DNA of 64,000 bases from UBA4744 sp963718995 (GCA_963718995.1 CAVRAP010000021.1:1-64000); one strand, 5' to 3'; positions 46,868 through 57,335 are shown, numbered from the stretch's first letter. Notes: generated by a model from the sequence alone, not told the origin. Program-made: numbers and translations.

Positions 46868-48220
46868 ATGATCGGTCCGGATGCTGTGCACAAGACTTTG
46901 CGGGAGTACCAGCTGGCCGACGGATACCCCGTCGTGTTGGACCTGGAAAAGTCCGAAGGCGTCTGGTTACATGATGCTCTAACCGGCAAGCGCTACCTCG
47001 ACGCGTTTTCGTTCTTCGCCTCATGGCCAATGGGCTATCGCCACCCCATGCTGCTCGACCCCGAGTTTCAGGGAGAGCTCATGCGCGCCGCTACGACCAA
47101 GACGTCGAACTCAGACATCTACACCGTCGAGATGGCCAGGTTTGTCGAAGCCTTCGCTACCAAGGTCACGCCGGACGGATTTCCCCACCACTTCTGGGTG
47201 TCGGGTGGCGCTCTCGGCGTCGAGAATGCTCTCAAGACGGCCTTCGACTGGAAGGCGCGCAAGCTAGGGCGAACCAGCTTCGAGAGCAACGTGAATGATC
47301 TGGTCATTCTCCATTTCCGGCACGCCTTCCACGGTCGGACGGGATACACCCTGAGCCTGACCAACACGCGACCGGACAAGATCGGCTTGTTCCCCAAGTT
47401 CGATTGGCCCCGGGTCCACAGTCCGGCCATCGAGTACGACCTGCAGGGCGGCATCGCCAACGACATCGAGGCGGAGGAACAACGCGCCTACGACGATATC
47501 GAAGAGGTCTATTCCCGCCACGGGAATCGGGTTGCCGCAATCCTGATCGAACCCATGCAGGGGGAGGGGGGCGACAATCACTTCCGCGGCGAGTTTCTCG
47601 CGGCGTTGCGCGACATCGCCGATCAGCGGGAATCGATGCTCATCTTCGACGAGGTGCAAACGGGGTTCTTCGGCTCGGGCAAGCCGTGGATGTGGCAGCA
47701 CTTCGGTGTGAAGCCCGACATCGTTGCTTTCGGCAAGAAGACCCAGGTCTGCGGGCTCTACGCGTCGGAGCGGGTCGATGAGGTGGTGGACAACGTCTTC
47801 AGCCTCTCGAGCCGGATCAACTCCACCTGGGGCGGAAACCTCGTTGACATGGTGCGGTGCCGGCGGTTCATTGAGATTTGCGAGAAGGAGCAATTGTGCG
47901 CTCAGGTGGCCGGCACGGGGGATCAACTCATCGCCGGCTTGCGCGAAATCGCTCATCGCACCGGTGTGATCTCCAACATCCGCGGTCGGGGGTCTTTGGT
48001 GGCTTTCACTGCGGAAACACCGGAACGGCGCGGACAGATCCTCGGCGACATGTTCGACAATGAGTTGATTGCGTTGCCGTGCGGTCCCAGCTCCATCAGG
48101 TTTCGACTCCCCTTTGTGATCCAGCCCGACGAGATCGATGAGGTCCTCAACCGAACCGAGGCGAGCCTGCGGCCACCGAGCCGCGAGCATGCCCTGACCC
48201 GCCAGGAGAAGGGTGGATAG
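46868..48220 (+). CDS. lat: L-lysine 6-aminotransferase
   Basis: A 450-residue class III aminotransferase matching the Lat group, which transfers the epsilon-amino group of lysine to 2-oxoglutarate to give a semialdehyde that cyclises to piperideine-6-carboxylate. Diagnostic stretches: TTKTSNSDIYTVEMARFVE, HHFWVSGGALGVENALKTAF, RHAFHGRTGYTLSLTNT, AAILIEPMQGEGGDNHFRG, LIFDEVQTGFFGSGKPWMW and FGKKTQVCG with the PLP Lys. In studied actinobacteria the enzyme serves lysine breakdown or antibiotic precursor supply. It follows a tryptophanase-like lyase, suggesting an amino-acid catabolic region. Confidence 0.92.
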   Translation: MIGPDAVHKTLREYQLADGYPVVLDLEKSEGVWLHDALTGKRYLDAFSFFASWPMGYRHPMLLDPEFQGELMRAATTKTSNSDIYTVEMARFVEAFATKVTPDGFPHHFWVSGGALGVENALKTAFDWKARKLGRTSFESNVNDLVILHFRHAFHGRTGYTLSLTNTRPDKIGLFPKFDWPRVHSPAIEYDLQGGIANDIEAEEQRAYDDIEEVYSRHGNRVAAILIEPMQGEGGDNHFRGEFLAALRDIADQRESMLIFDEVQTGFFGSGKPWMWQHFGVKPDIVAFGKKTQVCGLYASERVDEVVDNVFSLSSRINSTWGGNLVDMVRCRRFIEICEKEQLCAQVAGTGDQLIAGLREIAHRTGVISNIRGRGSLVAFTAETPERRGQILGDMFDNELIALPCGPSSIRFRLPFVIQPDEIDEVLNRTEASLRPPSREHALTRQEKGG

Positions 48221-48289
48221 GTCGCTTCGCGTCGCAGTGATCGATGCCTGGATCTGTATCATCGCCCCGCGACCCTCTTGAGGAGACGA

Positions 48290-48844
48290 TTGACCTCCTT
48301 ACCCAACATGCTGGCGGCGGCCCGGATTCTGCTGACACCCGTGATCATGGCGCTCGTCCTCGCCGAGGGAACGGTCGCCAACAACTACACCTACGCGGTC
48401 GTGCTCTTCGTGATTGCCGCCTTCACCGACTTCTTGGACGGATACTTTGCTCGTCGTTGGAATATCGGCACAGTACTGGGTGCGTTTCTGGACTCGACAG
48501 CCGACAAGTTGCTGGTAACCGGGTCGCTGCTGGCCCTGATAGCTGTTGATCGGGCTTCTGTTTGGGTGGCACTGATCATCATCATCCGGGAGTTCACGGT
48601 GATGGCGTTGCGGGGCATGGCCGCGCTCGAAGGACAGGTCGTCAAGCCTTCGCTTTGGGGGAAGCTCAAGGCGAACGTTCAGTTCGTTGCAATCGGTCTG
48701 GCGATGGTGAGGCTGGCCGAGCCATGGGGTCCCCTCTATCTCGATGAGTGGGCCATGTGGTTGGCTGCCGTCATCACGATTGCATCCGGCTGGCAATACG
48801 TGGCGACCTTCTGGTCGGTGGTACGGGCTGCCGATCGATCATGA
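48290..48844 (+). CDS. pgsA: CDP-diacylglycerol--glycerol-3-phosphate 3-phosphatidyltransferase
   Basis: A 184-residue membrane enzyme of phosphatidylglycerol synthesis. The CDP-alcohol phosphotransferase motif DGYFARRWNIGTVLGAFLDS is followed by TADK, giving the D..DG..AR....G...D...D pattern. SLPNMLAAARILLTP is the usual start and about five helices follow. I choose TTG 48290 because AGGAG stands 5 nt upstream; a TTG at 48278 is in frame but precedes that site. The stop overlaps the next gene start (ATGA). Confidence 0.92.
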   Translation: MTSLPNMLAAARILLTPVIMALVLAEGTVANNYTYAVVLFVIAAFTDFLDGYFARRWNIGTVLGAFLDSTADKLLVTGSLLALIAVDRASVWVALIIIIREFTVMALRGMAALEGQVVKPSLWGKLKANVQFVAIGLAMVRLAEPWGPLYLDEWAMWLAAVITIASGWQYVATFWSVVRAADRS

Positions 48845-49837
48845 CCACGTTGGTGACCGGCGGTTCCGGTGTGGTCGGTCGTGCTCTCCTGACGGAACTC
48901 GCGTCCCGTGGTCGGAACGTCCGAGCCCTGGTTCGGTCAGACCAGGCAGCTTCAACCGTGAAGTCGCTTGGCGCCAATCCGGTGCGAGGGGATGTTCTCG
49001 ACAACCGATCCCTTGCGGCTGCCATGCAGGGATGTGATGTGGTCTATCACGTGGCAGGATCCAACGAGATGTGTCTCTCGGACCCGTCGGTCCTATTCCG
49101 GGTCAACGTCGACGGGTCCCGGAACGCGTTGCGGGCGGCTGCTGCGGCCGGGGTGCGGAGATTGGTCTATACCTCTTCTGCTACGACCCTGGGGGAGGAG
49201 CGAGGGTCCGTAGGCGACGAATGGTCGCCCCATCGTGGCTGGTTCCTATCCAATTACGAACGCTCCAAGTACGAAGCGGAAAAGGCTTTGCTGGCCGAAG
49301 AAACGACCGTGGAGTTGGTTGTGGTCAACCCTTCCTCGGTGCAAGGCCCGGGACGCTCCTCCGGGACCGGCAAACTATTTCTGGATCTCATCAATGGCAA
49401 GATTCCCGCAGTGATCGATTCCCGCTTCAGCATCATCGACATCGAGGATTGCGCCCGCGGGCACCTGCGCCGCAGAAACCCATGGCGTCGCAGGCGAACG
49501 GTACGTCCTGAGCGGATTCACCCTTTCAACGATGGAGGCCGTTCAGCTTCTCGGGTCCGTCACCGGACTTGGTCTTCGCTTACCCGTGCTGCCCCGAGGT
49601 CTGGTGCATGGCGCGGCCTCGATGGTCGAGTTCGGGTCCCGGGTAATGCACCGGCAGCCCCGGTTCTGTCGGGAGATGATCCGTGTGATGGCGTTCGGCC
49701 ATGCCTACGAGGGCTCACGAGCAACCCACGATCTTGGCCTCGAGTACACACCGGCCGAGATCACCCTCCGGAAAACGATCGAATGGTTTGTGGATCAGGG
49801 CCTGGTGACGAGAGACTTGCCGGGGTTCGGGCGCTAG
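48841..49837 (+). CDS. NAD-dependent epimerase/dehydratase, frame-broken
   Basis: An extended SDR of about 331 residues when repaired. TLVTGGSGVVGRALLTELAS is the Rossmann start; GCDVVYHVAGSNEMCLSDP, RLVYTSSATTLGEE, and SNYERSKYEAEKALLAEE with the catalytic YxxxK are intact, as is DIEDCARGHL. Near 49458-49465 the frame moves by one base (one extra base likely) to reach AAETHGVAGERYVLSGFTLS and the C-terminal LEYTPAEITLRKTIEWFVDQ. It resembles dihydroflavonol-4-reductase/HpnA-type epimerases. ATG overlaps the pgsA stop, so it is coupled to phospholipid synthesis. Confidence 0.85.
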
Positions 49838-50134
49838 CGGCCGAACCGCTGAGATCAGTTCTCAATTGACGGCTCGTTGCTGCTGAAGACTGAAAGGGCA
49901 GCCGATCGCTCGACTGAATACTGATAACTCATTTCCATGACAACGACCACCCGGCTGGGAGGCTGAACCGTCGCTGGGGGGCATTGCGATGAGATAGCCG
50001 GTTCAGTTTGGGGCCTAAGGTGGTCGCTGTCGTGAACGAAATTACCGCACCGGGGCTTGATTTTCGCGGAAATCGGTAGGTCGGGCGACCTAGGGGGCTG
50101 GGTCCGACGTCCCGGGGGAGCTTTGGAGCACGGC
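49838..50134. other. Intergenic region before mfd
   Basis: About 300 bp, no convincing gene. It contains a CTGA-rich stretch (49912-49930, ACTGAATACTGATAACT) resembling one at 32947-32970, and the mfd promoter at its right end. Confidence 0.4.
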
Positions 50135-50140
50135 TACTCT
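50135..50140 (+). promoter_or_regulatory. -10 box TACTCT, leaderless promoter of mfd
   Basis: TANNNT hexamer 9 nt before ATG 50150; no Shine-Dalgarno. Confidence 0.5.
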
Positions 50141-50149
50141 GGCTGCCGT

Positions 50150-53100
50150 ATGCCCGCTCCACTTGCGCCTCTCGTCGATCGGTGGCGGCCGCACCATCTC
50201 CCGAAGCTGCCGGGTCGCCTGGTCGTGCCACCACCCGCTCGCGCCTTCTTCCTGGCCGGGATGGCCGCGCGCGCCAAGGGTCCCCTGTTGGCGATTGTGC
50301 CCGGCGAACGAGATGCGGAAGAGCTCGCCGAGGACCTTGCCCTCTTTCACAGCGCGGTGGTTCTCATGCCCGCCTGGGAGACCCTCCCCTTTGAACACGT
50401 GTCGCCCAACGCCGGAACCATGGCCAGGCGAGCCGAGGCACGCCACATGCTCTCGGCCGGCCCGCCGGGGATGGTTGTTGTCGCATCGGCCCGTTCCGCC
50501 TCGCAACGAATCAGCCCTTCCGATCCGTCTCCGGTGATCGGCCGGGTCGGCGAGGAGATTGGGTTCGACCGACTGATTGAATGGCTGGCGAACGCCGGGT
50601 ACCACCGCACCGATCGGGTCGAGGCCAGAGGCGAATTCTCTGTGCGAGGCGGGATCATCGATCTCTTTCCTGCCCAAAGCGACGAGCCGGTCCGGCTTGA
50701 TTTTTGGGGCGACAATCTTGAAGACGCCCGCGTATTCGGTGTTTCCAGCCAACGATCGGTCGAGAAGGTTGAGCAGTTCACTGCCTACCCGGCTCGTGAA
50801 TTCCGCCCCGACACACAGATTGCAGGCGAGGCCCGGAGGCTCTTGCAGCATGAGGCTTGGGCTGCCGCTACCTGGGATCGCCTTTCCGAAGGCATCCTGT
50901 TTTCGGGAATGGAGTCGTGGCTTCCCTGGCTTGCCCCTCCGGTCACCGCCCTGGCAGAGATGGCCGAGGCCGGCGCGGTCATCGTCTTCGATCGGGCCAG
51001 GGCCGCCGATCGCAGTCACGACCTTCTCAAAGAAGAGGGAGACCTCGCCGCAGCCCTGGCTCCAACCTGGGGCCACGGAGCTCCCGGAGCGGGAGATCAT
51101 CCCGCGTTCTACCTCGACCTTGATCTGGCTCTCGAGGGGCACATCCTGCTCGATGCCCCCGCTATGGCAGCCGGACCGGATGACCGCTCACTGGATGTGG
51201 TTGGTTTCGACGCAATTCCCGGAGACTCCGAATCGGTCGCGACCGGTCTGCGCCGCTTCCTGGAGCGGAAGATGGACGTGGTTGTGGCCATGGATGGAGC
51301 CGGGGCGGCAGACCGGGTGGCCCGTCTGCTCCTGGAGGTGGGTCTTTCGCTGACCAGAGTGGACCGGCTGGATCGGTCTGCATCGGCAGTGCTTCCCATC
51401 GGGATCCATCGAGGTTTCGTGCTTCCAGAACTTGCGGTTGCGGTGTTGGGCGAACAAGAGGTGGCAGGGCGCAGGCGGGCTCACCGGCGAACCGGACCCC
51501 GTCGGATTGCGCAAGATACATCCAGCTATCGGGATCTGACCGGAGGCGACTACGTCGTCCACTATCGCCACGGGATCGGCAAGTTTGAAGGTCTCGCGGC
51601 TCGAACCATTGCCGGAGTCGAGCGCGACTACCTGGTCATCGGCTTCGCCGCAGGTGACAAGCTGTACGTCCCGACCGACCAACTCGCGGCAGTCCGCAAG
51701 TACACGGGAGGCGAAAGACCCCGTGTGTCGAGGATGGGAGGCTCCGACTGGTCGGCCACCCGGTCGAAGGTTCGCAAGGCGGTGGCCGCCGTTGCCGAGC
51801 AGGTGGTTTCGCTCCACAAAGCGCGGGCAGCCGCGCCGGGGCATGCCTATGCACCCGACGCTCCCTGGCAAGGCGAACTCGAGGCCGCGTTCCCGTTTGA
51901 GGAGACACCCGATCAACTCAGCGCGATTCGAGATGTCAAAGCAGACATGGAGCTTGCCGGGCCGATGGACCGCCTGGTGTTTGGTGACGTCGGATTCGGC
52001 AAGACGGAGGTGGCCATCCGGGCCGTTTTCAAGACCGTGATGGAAGGGAAACAAGCAGCCGTTCTTTGTCCGACGACGCTGCTGGCCCAACAGCACTTCC
52101 AGACGTTCTCGGAGCGGTATGCGCCGTATCCCGTTCGGGTCGAGATGCTGAGCCGTTTCCTGACCGCCAAACAACAGAGAGCTGTTGTTGATGGCATCGC
52201 AACCGGAGAAGTCGACGTGGTGATCGGCACGCACCGACTGATCAGCGACGACATTCGATTCAAGGATCTCGGTCTCCTCGTGATCGATGAGGAACAACGG
52301 TTCGGAGTCAACGCCAAGGACAAGATCAAGCGGTTCCGGATTGGTGTCGATGTGCTGACCTTGACCGCCACCCCGATCCCGCGCACGCTGGAAATGGCTT
52401 TGACCGGCATTCGGGACGTTTCACACATCCGCACGGCTCCAGAAGACCGTCACCCAATCCTTACCTACGTTGGTCCACTTGATGAGCAAGCCGTCTCGGC
52501 TGCGATCCGGCGCGAGATGTTGCGAGAGGGTCAGGTCTTCTATGTTCACAACCGGGTGCAGTCGATCGAGCGGGCGGTTGCACAGCTCCGGGAACTCGTG
52601 CCCGATGCCCGCTACGCCGTCGCTCATGGGCAAATGAGCGAGGGTCAGCTCGAACAGGTGATGATCGACTTCTGGAATCGTGAATATGACGTGCTTGTAG
52701 CCACCACCATCATCGAGTCGGGGCTCGACCTTCCTCAGGTCAACACGCTGATCGTCGAGCGGGCCGATCTGCTCGGCCTCGCCCAGCTGTACCAGTTGCG
52801 GGGCCGGGTTGGGAGATCGTTTCAGCGGGCGTACGCCTACCTCTTCCACCCGACCGGGCTGTCCTTGAGCGAGGACGCCTACCGGCGGTTGGAGGCGATC
52901 GGAGAGGCAACCGATCTCGGATCAGGGTTTTCGCTGGCACTGCGCGACCTGGAGATTCGGGGAGCCGGCAGCGTCCTCGGCGAAATCCAATCCGGTCATG
53001 TGGCCGCCGTTGGGTTCGACCTCTACACCGAACTGGTGGCCGAAGCCGTGCGTGAACTCGAAGGCAGGCCGCTGGAGAGCCCCAACCGGGCGGAGGTTCG

Positions 53101-53521
53101 CATCGACCTGCCGGTCGATGCTCACTTGCCCGACGACTACCTGGAGGATCAAGGGGCGCGCCTCGAGGCCTACCGCCGGTTGGCACTCGCCGAAACCCAT
53201 GATCAGGTTGAGGACGTCGGGCGTGAATGGCTTGATCGGTACGGACCGGTACCCGAGGCCGCCCGTGCGCTACTCGACGTGGCCAGATTGCGAGTTGAAG
53301 CTCTGCGGGTCGGTGTCGACGAAATCGTGAAGCTCAAAGACGAGGTCCGTTTAGCGACCGTAGACCTCTCCGCATCCCAGGAAGTCCGCCTGTCGCGCAT
53401 CGCTCGGCGGGCCGTCCTGCGAGCCGACGAGGGCGTCATTTTTCTTCCGGCCCCTCCCGACGACCAGATCGTGGGGCAGTTGCTGGCGTTCCTCGTCGAA
53501 ATGTGGCCGCCGGCCGTTTAG
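50150..53521 (+). CDS. mfd: Transcription-repair coupling factor Mfd
   Basis: A 1123-residue DNA translocase that removes stalled RNA polymerase and recruits UvrA. Order of domains: UvrB-homology module (VEARGEFSVRGGIIDLFPA), RNA-polymerase interaction domain (GDYVVHYRHGIGKFEGL, LYVPTDQLAAVRKY), RecG-like helicase with Walker A GDVGFGKT (612-619) and DEEQ (713-716), VATTIIESGLDLPQVNTLIV, QLYQLRGRVGRSFQRAYAYL, and the C-terminal TRCF domain. ATG 50150 is supported by the -10 box and by the family start; an in-frame opening to 50057 is non-conserved. Confidence 0.95.
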   Translation: MPAPLAPLVDRWRPHHLPKLPGRLVVPPPARAFFLAGMAARAKGPLLAIVPGERDAEELAEDLALFHSAVVLMPAWETLPFEHVSPNAGTMARRAEARHMLSAGPPGMVVVASARSASQRISPSDPSPVIGRVGEEIGFDRLIEWLANAGYHRTDRVEARGEFSVRGGIIDLFPAQSDEPVRLDFWGDNLEDARVFGVSSQRSVEKVEQFTAYPAREFRPDTQIAGEARRLLQHEAWAAATWDRLSEGILFSGMESWLPWLAPPVTALAEMAEAGAVIVFDRARAADRSHDLLKEEGDLAAALAPTWGHGAPGAGDHPAFYLDLDLALEGHILLDAPAMAAGPDDRSLDVVGFDAIPGDSESVATGLRRFLERKMDVVVAMDGAGAADRVARLLLEVGLSLTRVDRLDRSASAVLPIGIHRGFVLPELAVAVLGEQEVAGRRRAHRRTGPRRIAQDTSSYRDLTGGDYVVHYRHGIGKFEGLAARTIAGVERDYLVIGFAAGDKLYVPTDQLAAVRKYTGGERPRVSRMGGSDWSATRSKVRKAVAAVAEQVVSLHKARAAAPGHAYAPDAPWQGELEAAFPFEETPDQLSAIRDVKADMELAGPMDRLVFGDVGFGKTEVAIRAVFKTVMEGKQAAVLCPTTLLAQQHFQTFSERYAPYPVRVEMLSRFLTAKQQRAVVDGIATGEVDVVIGTHRLISDDIRFKDLGLLVIDEEQRFGVNAKDKIKRFRIGVDVLTLTATPIPRTLEMALTGIRDVSHIRTAPEDRHPILTYVGPLDEQAVSAAIRREMLREGQVFYVHNRVQSIERAVAQLRELVPDARYAVAHGQMSEGQLEQVMIDFWNREYDVLVATTIIESGLDLPQVNTLIVERADLLGLAQLYQLRGRVGRSFQRAYAYLFHPTGLSLSEDAYRRLEAIGEATDLGSGFSLALRDLEIRGAGSVLGEIQSGHVAAVGFDLYTELVAEAVRELEGRPLESPNRAEVRIDLPVDAHLPDDYLEDQGARLEAYRRLALAETHDQVEDVGREWLDRYGPVPEAARALLDVARLRVEALRVGVDEIVKLKDEVRLATVDLSASQEVRLSRIARRAVLRADEGVIFLPAPPDDQIVGQLLAFLVEMWPPAV

Positions 53522-53657
53522 TCCCGGCCGTCGAAGGTTCGAACTGGAAGGTCCAAAGATCGAGGTGCCCCTTCCCGCTTCCCGGCTCCCACTTCCTGCG
53601 ATTACCTGCCTACCATGGTGTCTGCTTCCTATTTCTCGTAACCAAAAGGTGATCCCC

Positions 53658-54558
53658 GTGCGCAGACTCGTCGTCCTACTTTTGTTATTTGCACTCTCGG
53701 CAGCAGCCTGTTCCGGCGGCGGGGCGGTCGTCGCCACCGTCAACGGTACGGCCATCACGCTGGACGAGGTTGAGGCACTCAGAATCGACAGCAGCCTGGC
53801 CAATCGCGATCAGTTCAATCAGGACTTGTTTCAGCTCATTGCCGAGGAGACGGTTCGCCAGGCTGCCGCCGAACAGTATGCGATCGTTGAAGACCAGGCT
53901 GCCGTCGATGCTCAGTACGACCTCTTGATAGCCAGCGCTGAGGAGGAAGGCCCTCTCGACGAAGTATTGGAGACCAACGGTATCACCGAGGACTTCCTCC
54001 GTCATCGGGCCTTCCAGCTGATGATGCTCCCCGAGATTCAAGCGCAGCTGACCGCAGACACCTCCGAAGAGGACATCCAGGCTGCCTACGACGCACTTCT
54101 TCCCCAACTTACGACGGTCTGCACCCGGCACATCCTCGTGGAGACCGAAGATGGAGAGTCTGGCCGTTCTCGAGCGTCTCGATGCGGGCGAGGAGTTTGC
54201 GGATCTCGCCGGGGAGCTCTCCATCGACCCCGGCTCCGGCGCACAAGGGGGAGATATCGGCTGCATCGCGGATCCTTCCAACAACCTGGTTGGCCCGTAC
54301 GCCACCGCATCATTGGAGGCCGAGATCGGTGAGGTCACCGGACCGATCGCAACCGACTTCGGGTACCACGTTCTCGTCGTCGACTCCCGCGAGACGCCAT
54401 CATTCGATGAGGTCCGCACCAACCTGGAGACATCACTTGGTGCAGAGCTCTTCGACGCTTGGGTGTTCGAGAGTCTCGGCGCCGCCGACATAGTGGTCAC
54501 CGAAAGGTATGGGACCTGGCAGACCGAGCCGTCCTTCGGAGTCATCTCCCCGGCCTGA
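53658..54558 (+). CDS. Peptidyl-prolyl isomerase (SurA/parvulin-like) lipoprotein, frame-broken
   Basis: A lipoprotein foldase of about 299 residues when repaired. The signal ends in lipobox LSAAAC; a SurA-like N-terminal helical region follows (VVATVNGTAITLDEVEALRI), then a rotamase domain beginning TRHILVETED. Near 54140-54150 one extra base shifts the frame; the rest continues as LAVLERLDAGEEFADLAGEL, GAQGGDIGCI and VTGPIATDFGYHVLVVDSRE, a typical parvulin core. It probably assists folding of exported proteins. GTG 53658 follows AAAGGTGA. The stop overlaps mazG by one base. Confidence 0.86.
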
Positions 54559-56032
54559 TGGCTGGACATATCACCATCGTCGGTCTCGGCCCGGGCGACT
54601 ATCAGCGGATCCCATCCGAGGTCACCGATGTGTTGCTCGACCCCGACGCAACGGTGATCGTCCGTACCCTGGAGCACCCCGCTGCCCGACAGCTCAGCGA
54701 ACTGCGTGTTGTGGAGAGCGGAGATGATCTCTACGAGGCTGCCGATACGTTCGACCTTGTCTACCAGCGGTTGGCCGAGCGGGTCGTTGAAGCTGCATCG
54801 GCGGCGCGAGTTATCTTTGCCGTCCCGGGCAGCCCCTTTGTCGGCGAGCGCACCCCTGGGTTGATTCGAGAGTATGCCGCCCGGGCCGGCGTTGCCGTCG
54901 AGGTCATCGGTGGAGAGTCGCTTTCTGGACCTTGTGCTGTCTGAAGTTGGACTGGATCCGATCAGCGATGGGCTGGTTGTCTGGAACGGCCACCGCCTTC
55001 CGGAACCGTTGTTGCTCCACCTGCCGACGGTGATCACCCAGGTCGATGTGCCGATGGTGCTCATCGACGTGCGCGACACCCTCGCCAGGTTTCTGCCTGC
55101 CGGGACGCCCGTGACGGTTCTGATGGACCTCGGAACCGAGCAGGCCAGGGTGGAAACCGTGGCTCTCGAGGCGCTCGGCGGTGATTACGCGGGGTTGCGC
55201 ACTTCTCTGTACCTTGGTACGGCACAGGTCGGGTTACCGGGGCTGATCACCACGATGAAGCAGCTTCGGGCCGAATGTCCCTGGGACCGGGAGCAAAGCC
55301 ACCACAGCCTGGTTCGGAACCTCGTCGAAGAAAGCTACGAACTGGTTGAAGCCCTGGCGCAGACTGCCGGTCGAGGCGCCGGCAGGAGAAGCCGATTTTG
55401 TCGCCTACGAAGAGGTTCAGGATGAACTGGGTGACGTACTCCTCCAGGTGCTGTTCCACAGCACGATGGCGAGAGAAGCCGGAGCGTTCGATGTCGAGGA
55501 TGTGGCCGAGCGTCTCCGCCAGAAGCTGGTGCGTCGCCACCCCCACGTGTTCGGCGATGTTGAAGCCACAACGGCCCAGGAAGTCCTGCAGAACTGGGAG
55601 CAGATCAAGCAGGATGAGAAGCAGCGCTCCTCGATGATGGATGATGTTCCGGCCGGCCTCCCGGGAATGGAGCGGGCGGCCAAACTACAGCGGCGGGCGG
55701 CCACCGTCGGGTTCGATTGGAAGGATGCAGCCTCCGTCATGGACAAGGTCCGCGAAGAGGTGACGGAACTCGATGAAGCACTCGACGACCGGGTGCAAGC
55801 GGAACACGAGCTGGGGGACCTGCTGTTCTCTGCCGTGAACCTGGCGCGTCATCTCCACATCGATGCGGAAGTAGCGCTCCGCCGGGCCGTCGACCGGTTT
55901 GGCGAGCGGTTCCGGCGCATGGAAACAACGGGAGACCTGACCGGTCTGAGCCTCCTCGAATTGGATGAATTGTGGGAAGCCGCAAAAGTTGATGAGACCG
56001 ATTTCCCGGAGAACAGGAGCAATCATGGCTAA
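54558..56032 (+). CDS. mazG: MazG with N-terminal tetrapyrrole methylase-like domain, frame-broken twice
   Basis: A nucleoside triphosphate pyrophosphohydrolase, fused as in YabN to a SAM-dependent methylase-like domain; about 490 residues when repaired. The N-terminal domain begins HITIVGLGPGDYQRIP and contains IFAVPGSPFVGERT; near 54913-54920 one extra base precedes FLDLVLSEVGLDPISDGLVV. The first MazG domain starts LRAECPWDREQSHHSLVRNL with EESYELVEAL; near 55355-55365 another extra base precedes EADFVAYEEVQDELGDVLLQ. VGFDWKDAASVMDKVREEVT, then ELDEAL and EHELGDLLFSAVNLAR mark the second MazG domain. The enzyme clears aberrant NTPs. Enolase follows 22 bp downstream. Confidence 0.88.
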
Positions 56033-56054
56033 CGTGACCACGCAAGGAGGGTCC

Positions 56055-57335
56055 ATGACCACGATCGATGTGATCAGGGCCCGTGAAGTCCTCGATTCCC
56101 GGGGGAACCCGACCGTCGAGGCCGAGGTGCTCCTCGCTGGCGGCGCCTTCGGTCGAGCCGCGGTTCCATCGGGAGCATCGACGGGGGCGCTCGAAGCCGT
56201 CGAGCTTCGGGATGGTGGAGACCGCTACGGCGGCAAGGGCGTAACGCGGGCACTATCCAATATTCATGATGAGATTGCACCTGCGCTGATCGGCAGGGAC
56301 GCCACCCAGCAGGAAGCCCTCGATCAGATCATGATCGACCTCGATGGCACCCCCAACAAGGGCAGGCTCGGCGCCAACGCCATTCTGGCCGTTTCGCTTG
56401 CCGCGGCCCGCGCCTCTTCGGCGGCGCTGAACATCCCTTTGTTCAGGTATCTCGGTGGGCCGGCCGCCCGGGTCTTACCAGTGCCTTTCCTCAACGTGCT
56501 CAACGGTGGAGCGCACGCTGCCAATTCGGTCGACATTCAGGAGTTCATGCTGGTGCCGGCCGGAGCGCCCAGCTTCAGCGAAGCATTGCGAGCCGGTGTC
56601 GAGGTCTACCACAAGCTCAAGGCGGTCCTGGCCGGGCGGGGTATGTCGACCAATGTAGGCGACGAGGGAGGGTTCGCCCCCAACCTTTCGAGCAATCGTG
56701 AGGCTCTCGAGATCCTGTCCGAAGCGATCGGGAACGCCGGTTACAAGCTGGGCGATGACATTGCCCTGGCCATGGATGTGGCGGCCTCGGAGCTGTACAA
56801 GGGCGGCAAGTATGTTCTCTCGGGTGAGGGTCGCGAGTTCACCTCCGAAGAGATGACCACCTTCCTCGAAGGGCTCCTCGATGACTTTCCGCTGGTTTCG
56901 ATCGAGGACGGGCTGGCGGAAGATGACTGGGACGGCTGGAAGGAGCACACCCAACGGATGGGGGAGCGTACCCAGCTGGTCGGCGACGACATCTTCGTCA
57001 CGAATGAGAGCATCCTTCGCAAGGGGATCAGCGAGGAGGTCGGGAACGCCATTCTGATCAAGGTCAACCAGATCGGCTCACTTTCGGAGACGCTCCATAC
57101 GATGGAAACGGCCGAACGTGCCGGGTACGGGCGGATGGTCAGTCACCGCTCCGGTGAAACTGAGGATGCATTCATCGCTCATCTGGCCGTGGCTACCAAC
57201 GCCGGCCAGATCAAGACCGGAGCACCGGCCCGCGCCGAGCGGACGGCGAAGTACAACCAGCTGCTCCGGATTGAAGAGTATTTGGGAGATCAAGCCCGGT
57301 ACGCAGGGTGGGATCCGATCGGACATCGATCGTGA
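56055..57335 (+). CDS. eno: Enolase
   Basis: A 426-residue glycolytic enolase converting 2-phosphoglycerate to phosphoenolpyruvate. REVLDSRGNPTVEAEV, VPSGASTGALEAVELRDG, NVGDEGGFAPNL (acid/base Glu), SIEDGLAEDDW (metal site), LIKVNQIGSLSET (catalytic Lys) and MVSHRSGETED are all present. AAGGAGGG precedes ATG 56055. The last 4 bp overlap the GTG start of the divIC gene. Confidence 0.97.
   Translation: MTTIDVIRAREVLDSRGNPTVEAEVLLAGGAFGRAAVPSGASTGALEAVELRDGGDRYGGKGVTRALSNIHDEIAPALIGRDATQQEALDQIMIDLDGTPNKGRLGANAILAVSLAAARASSAALNIPLFRYLGGPAARVLPVPFLNVLNGGAHAANSVDIQEFMLVPAGAPSFSEALRAGVEVYHKLKAVLAGRGMSTNVGDEGGFAPNLSSNREALEILSEAIGNAGYKLGDDIALAMDVAASELYKGGKYVLSGEGREFTSEEMTTFLEGLLDDFPLVSIEDGLAEDDWDGWKEHTQRMGERTQLVGDDIFVTNESILRKGISEEVGNAILIKVNQIGSLSETLHTMETAERAGYGRMVSHRSGETEDAFIAHLAVATNAGQIKTGAPARAERTAKYNQLLRIEEYLGDQARYAGWDPIGHRS

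Noticed and set aside
50090..51142. 350-codon open frame on the minus strand
   Set aside because: Antisense to mfd; no domain or ribosome-binding site.
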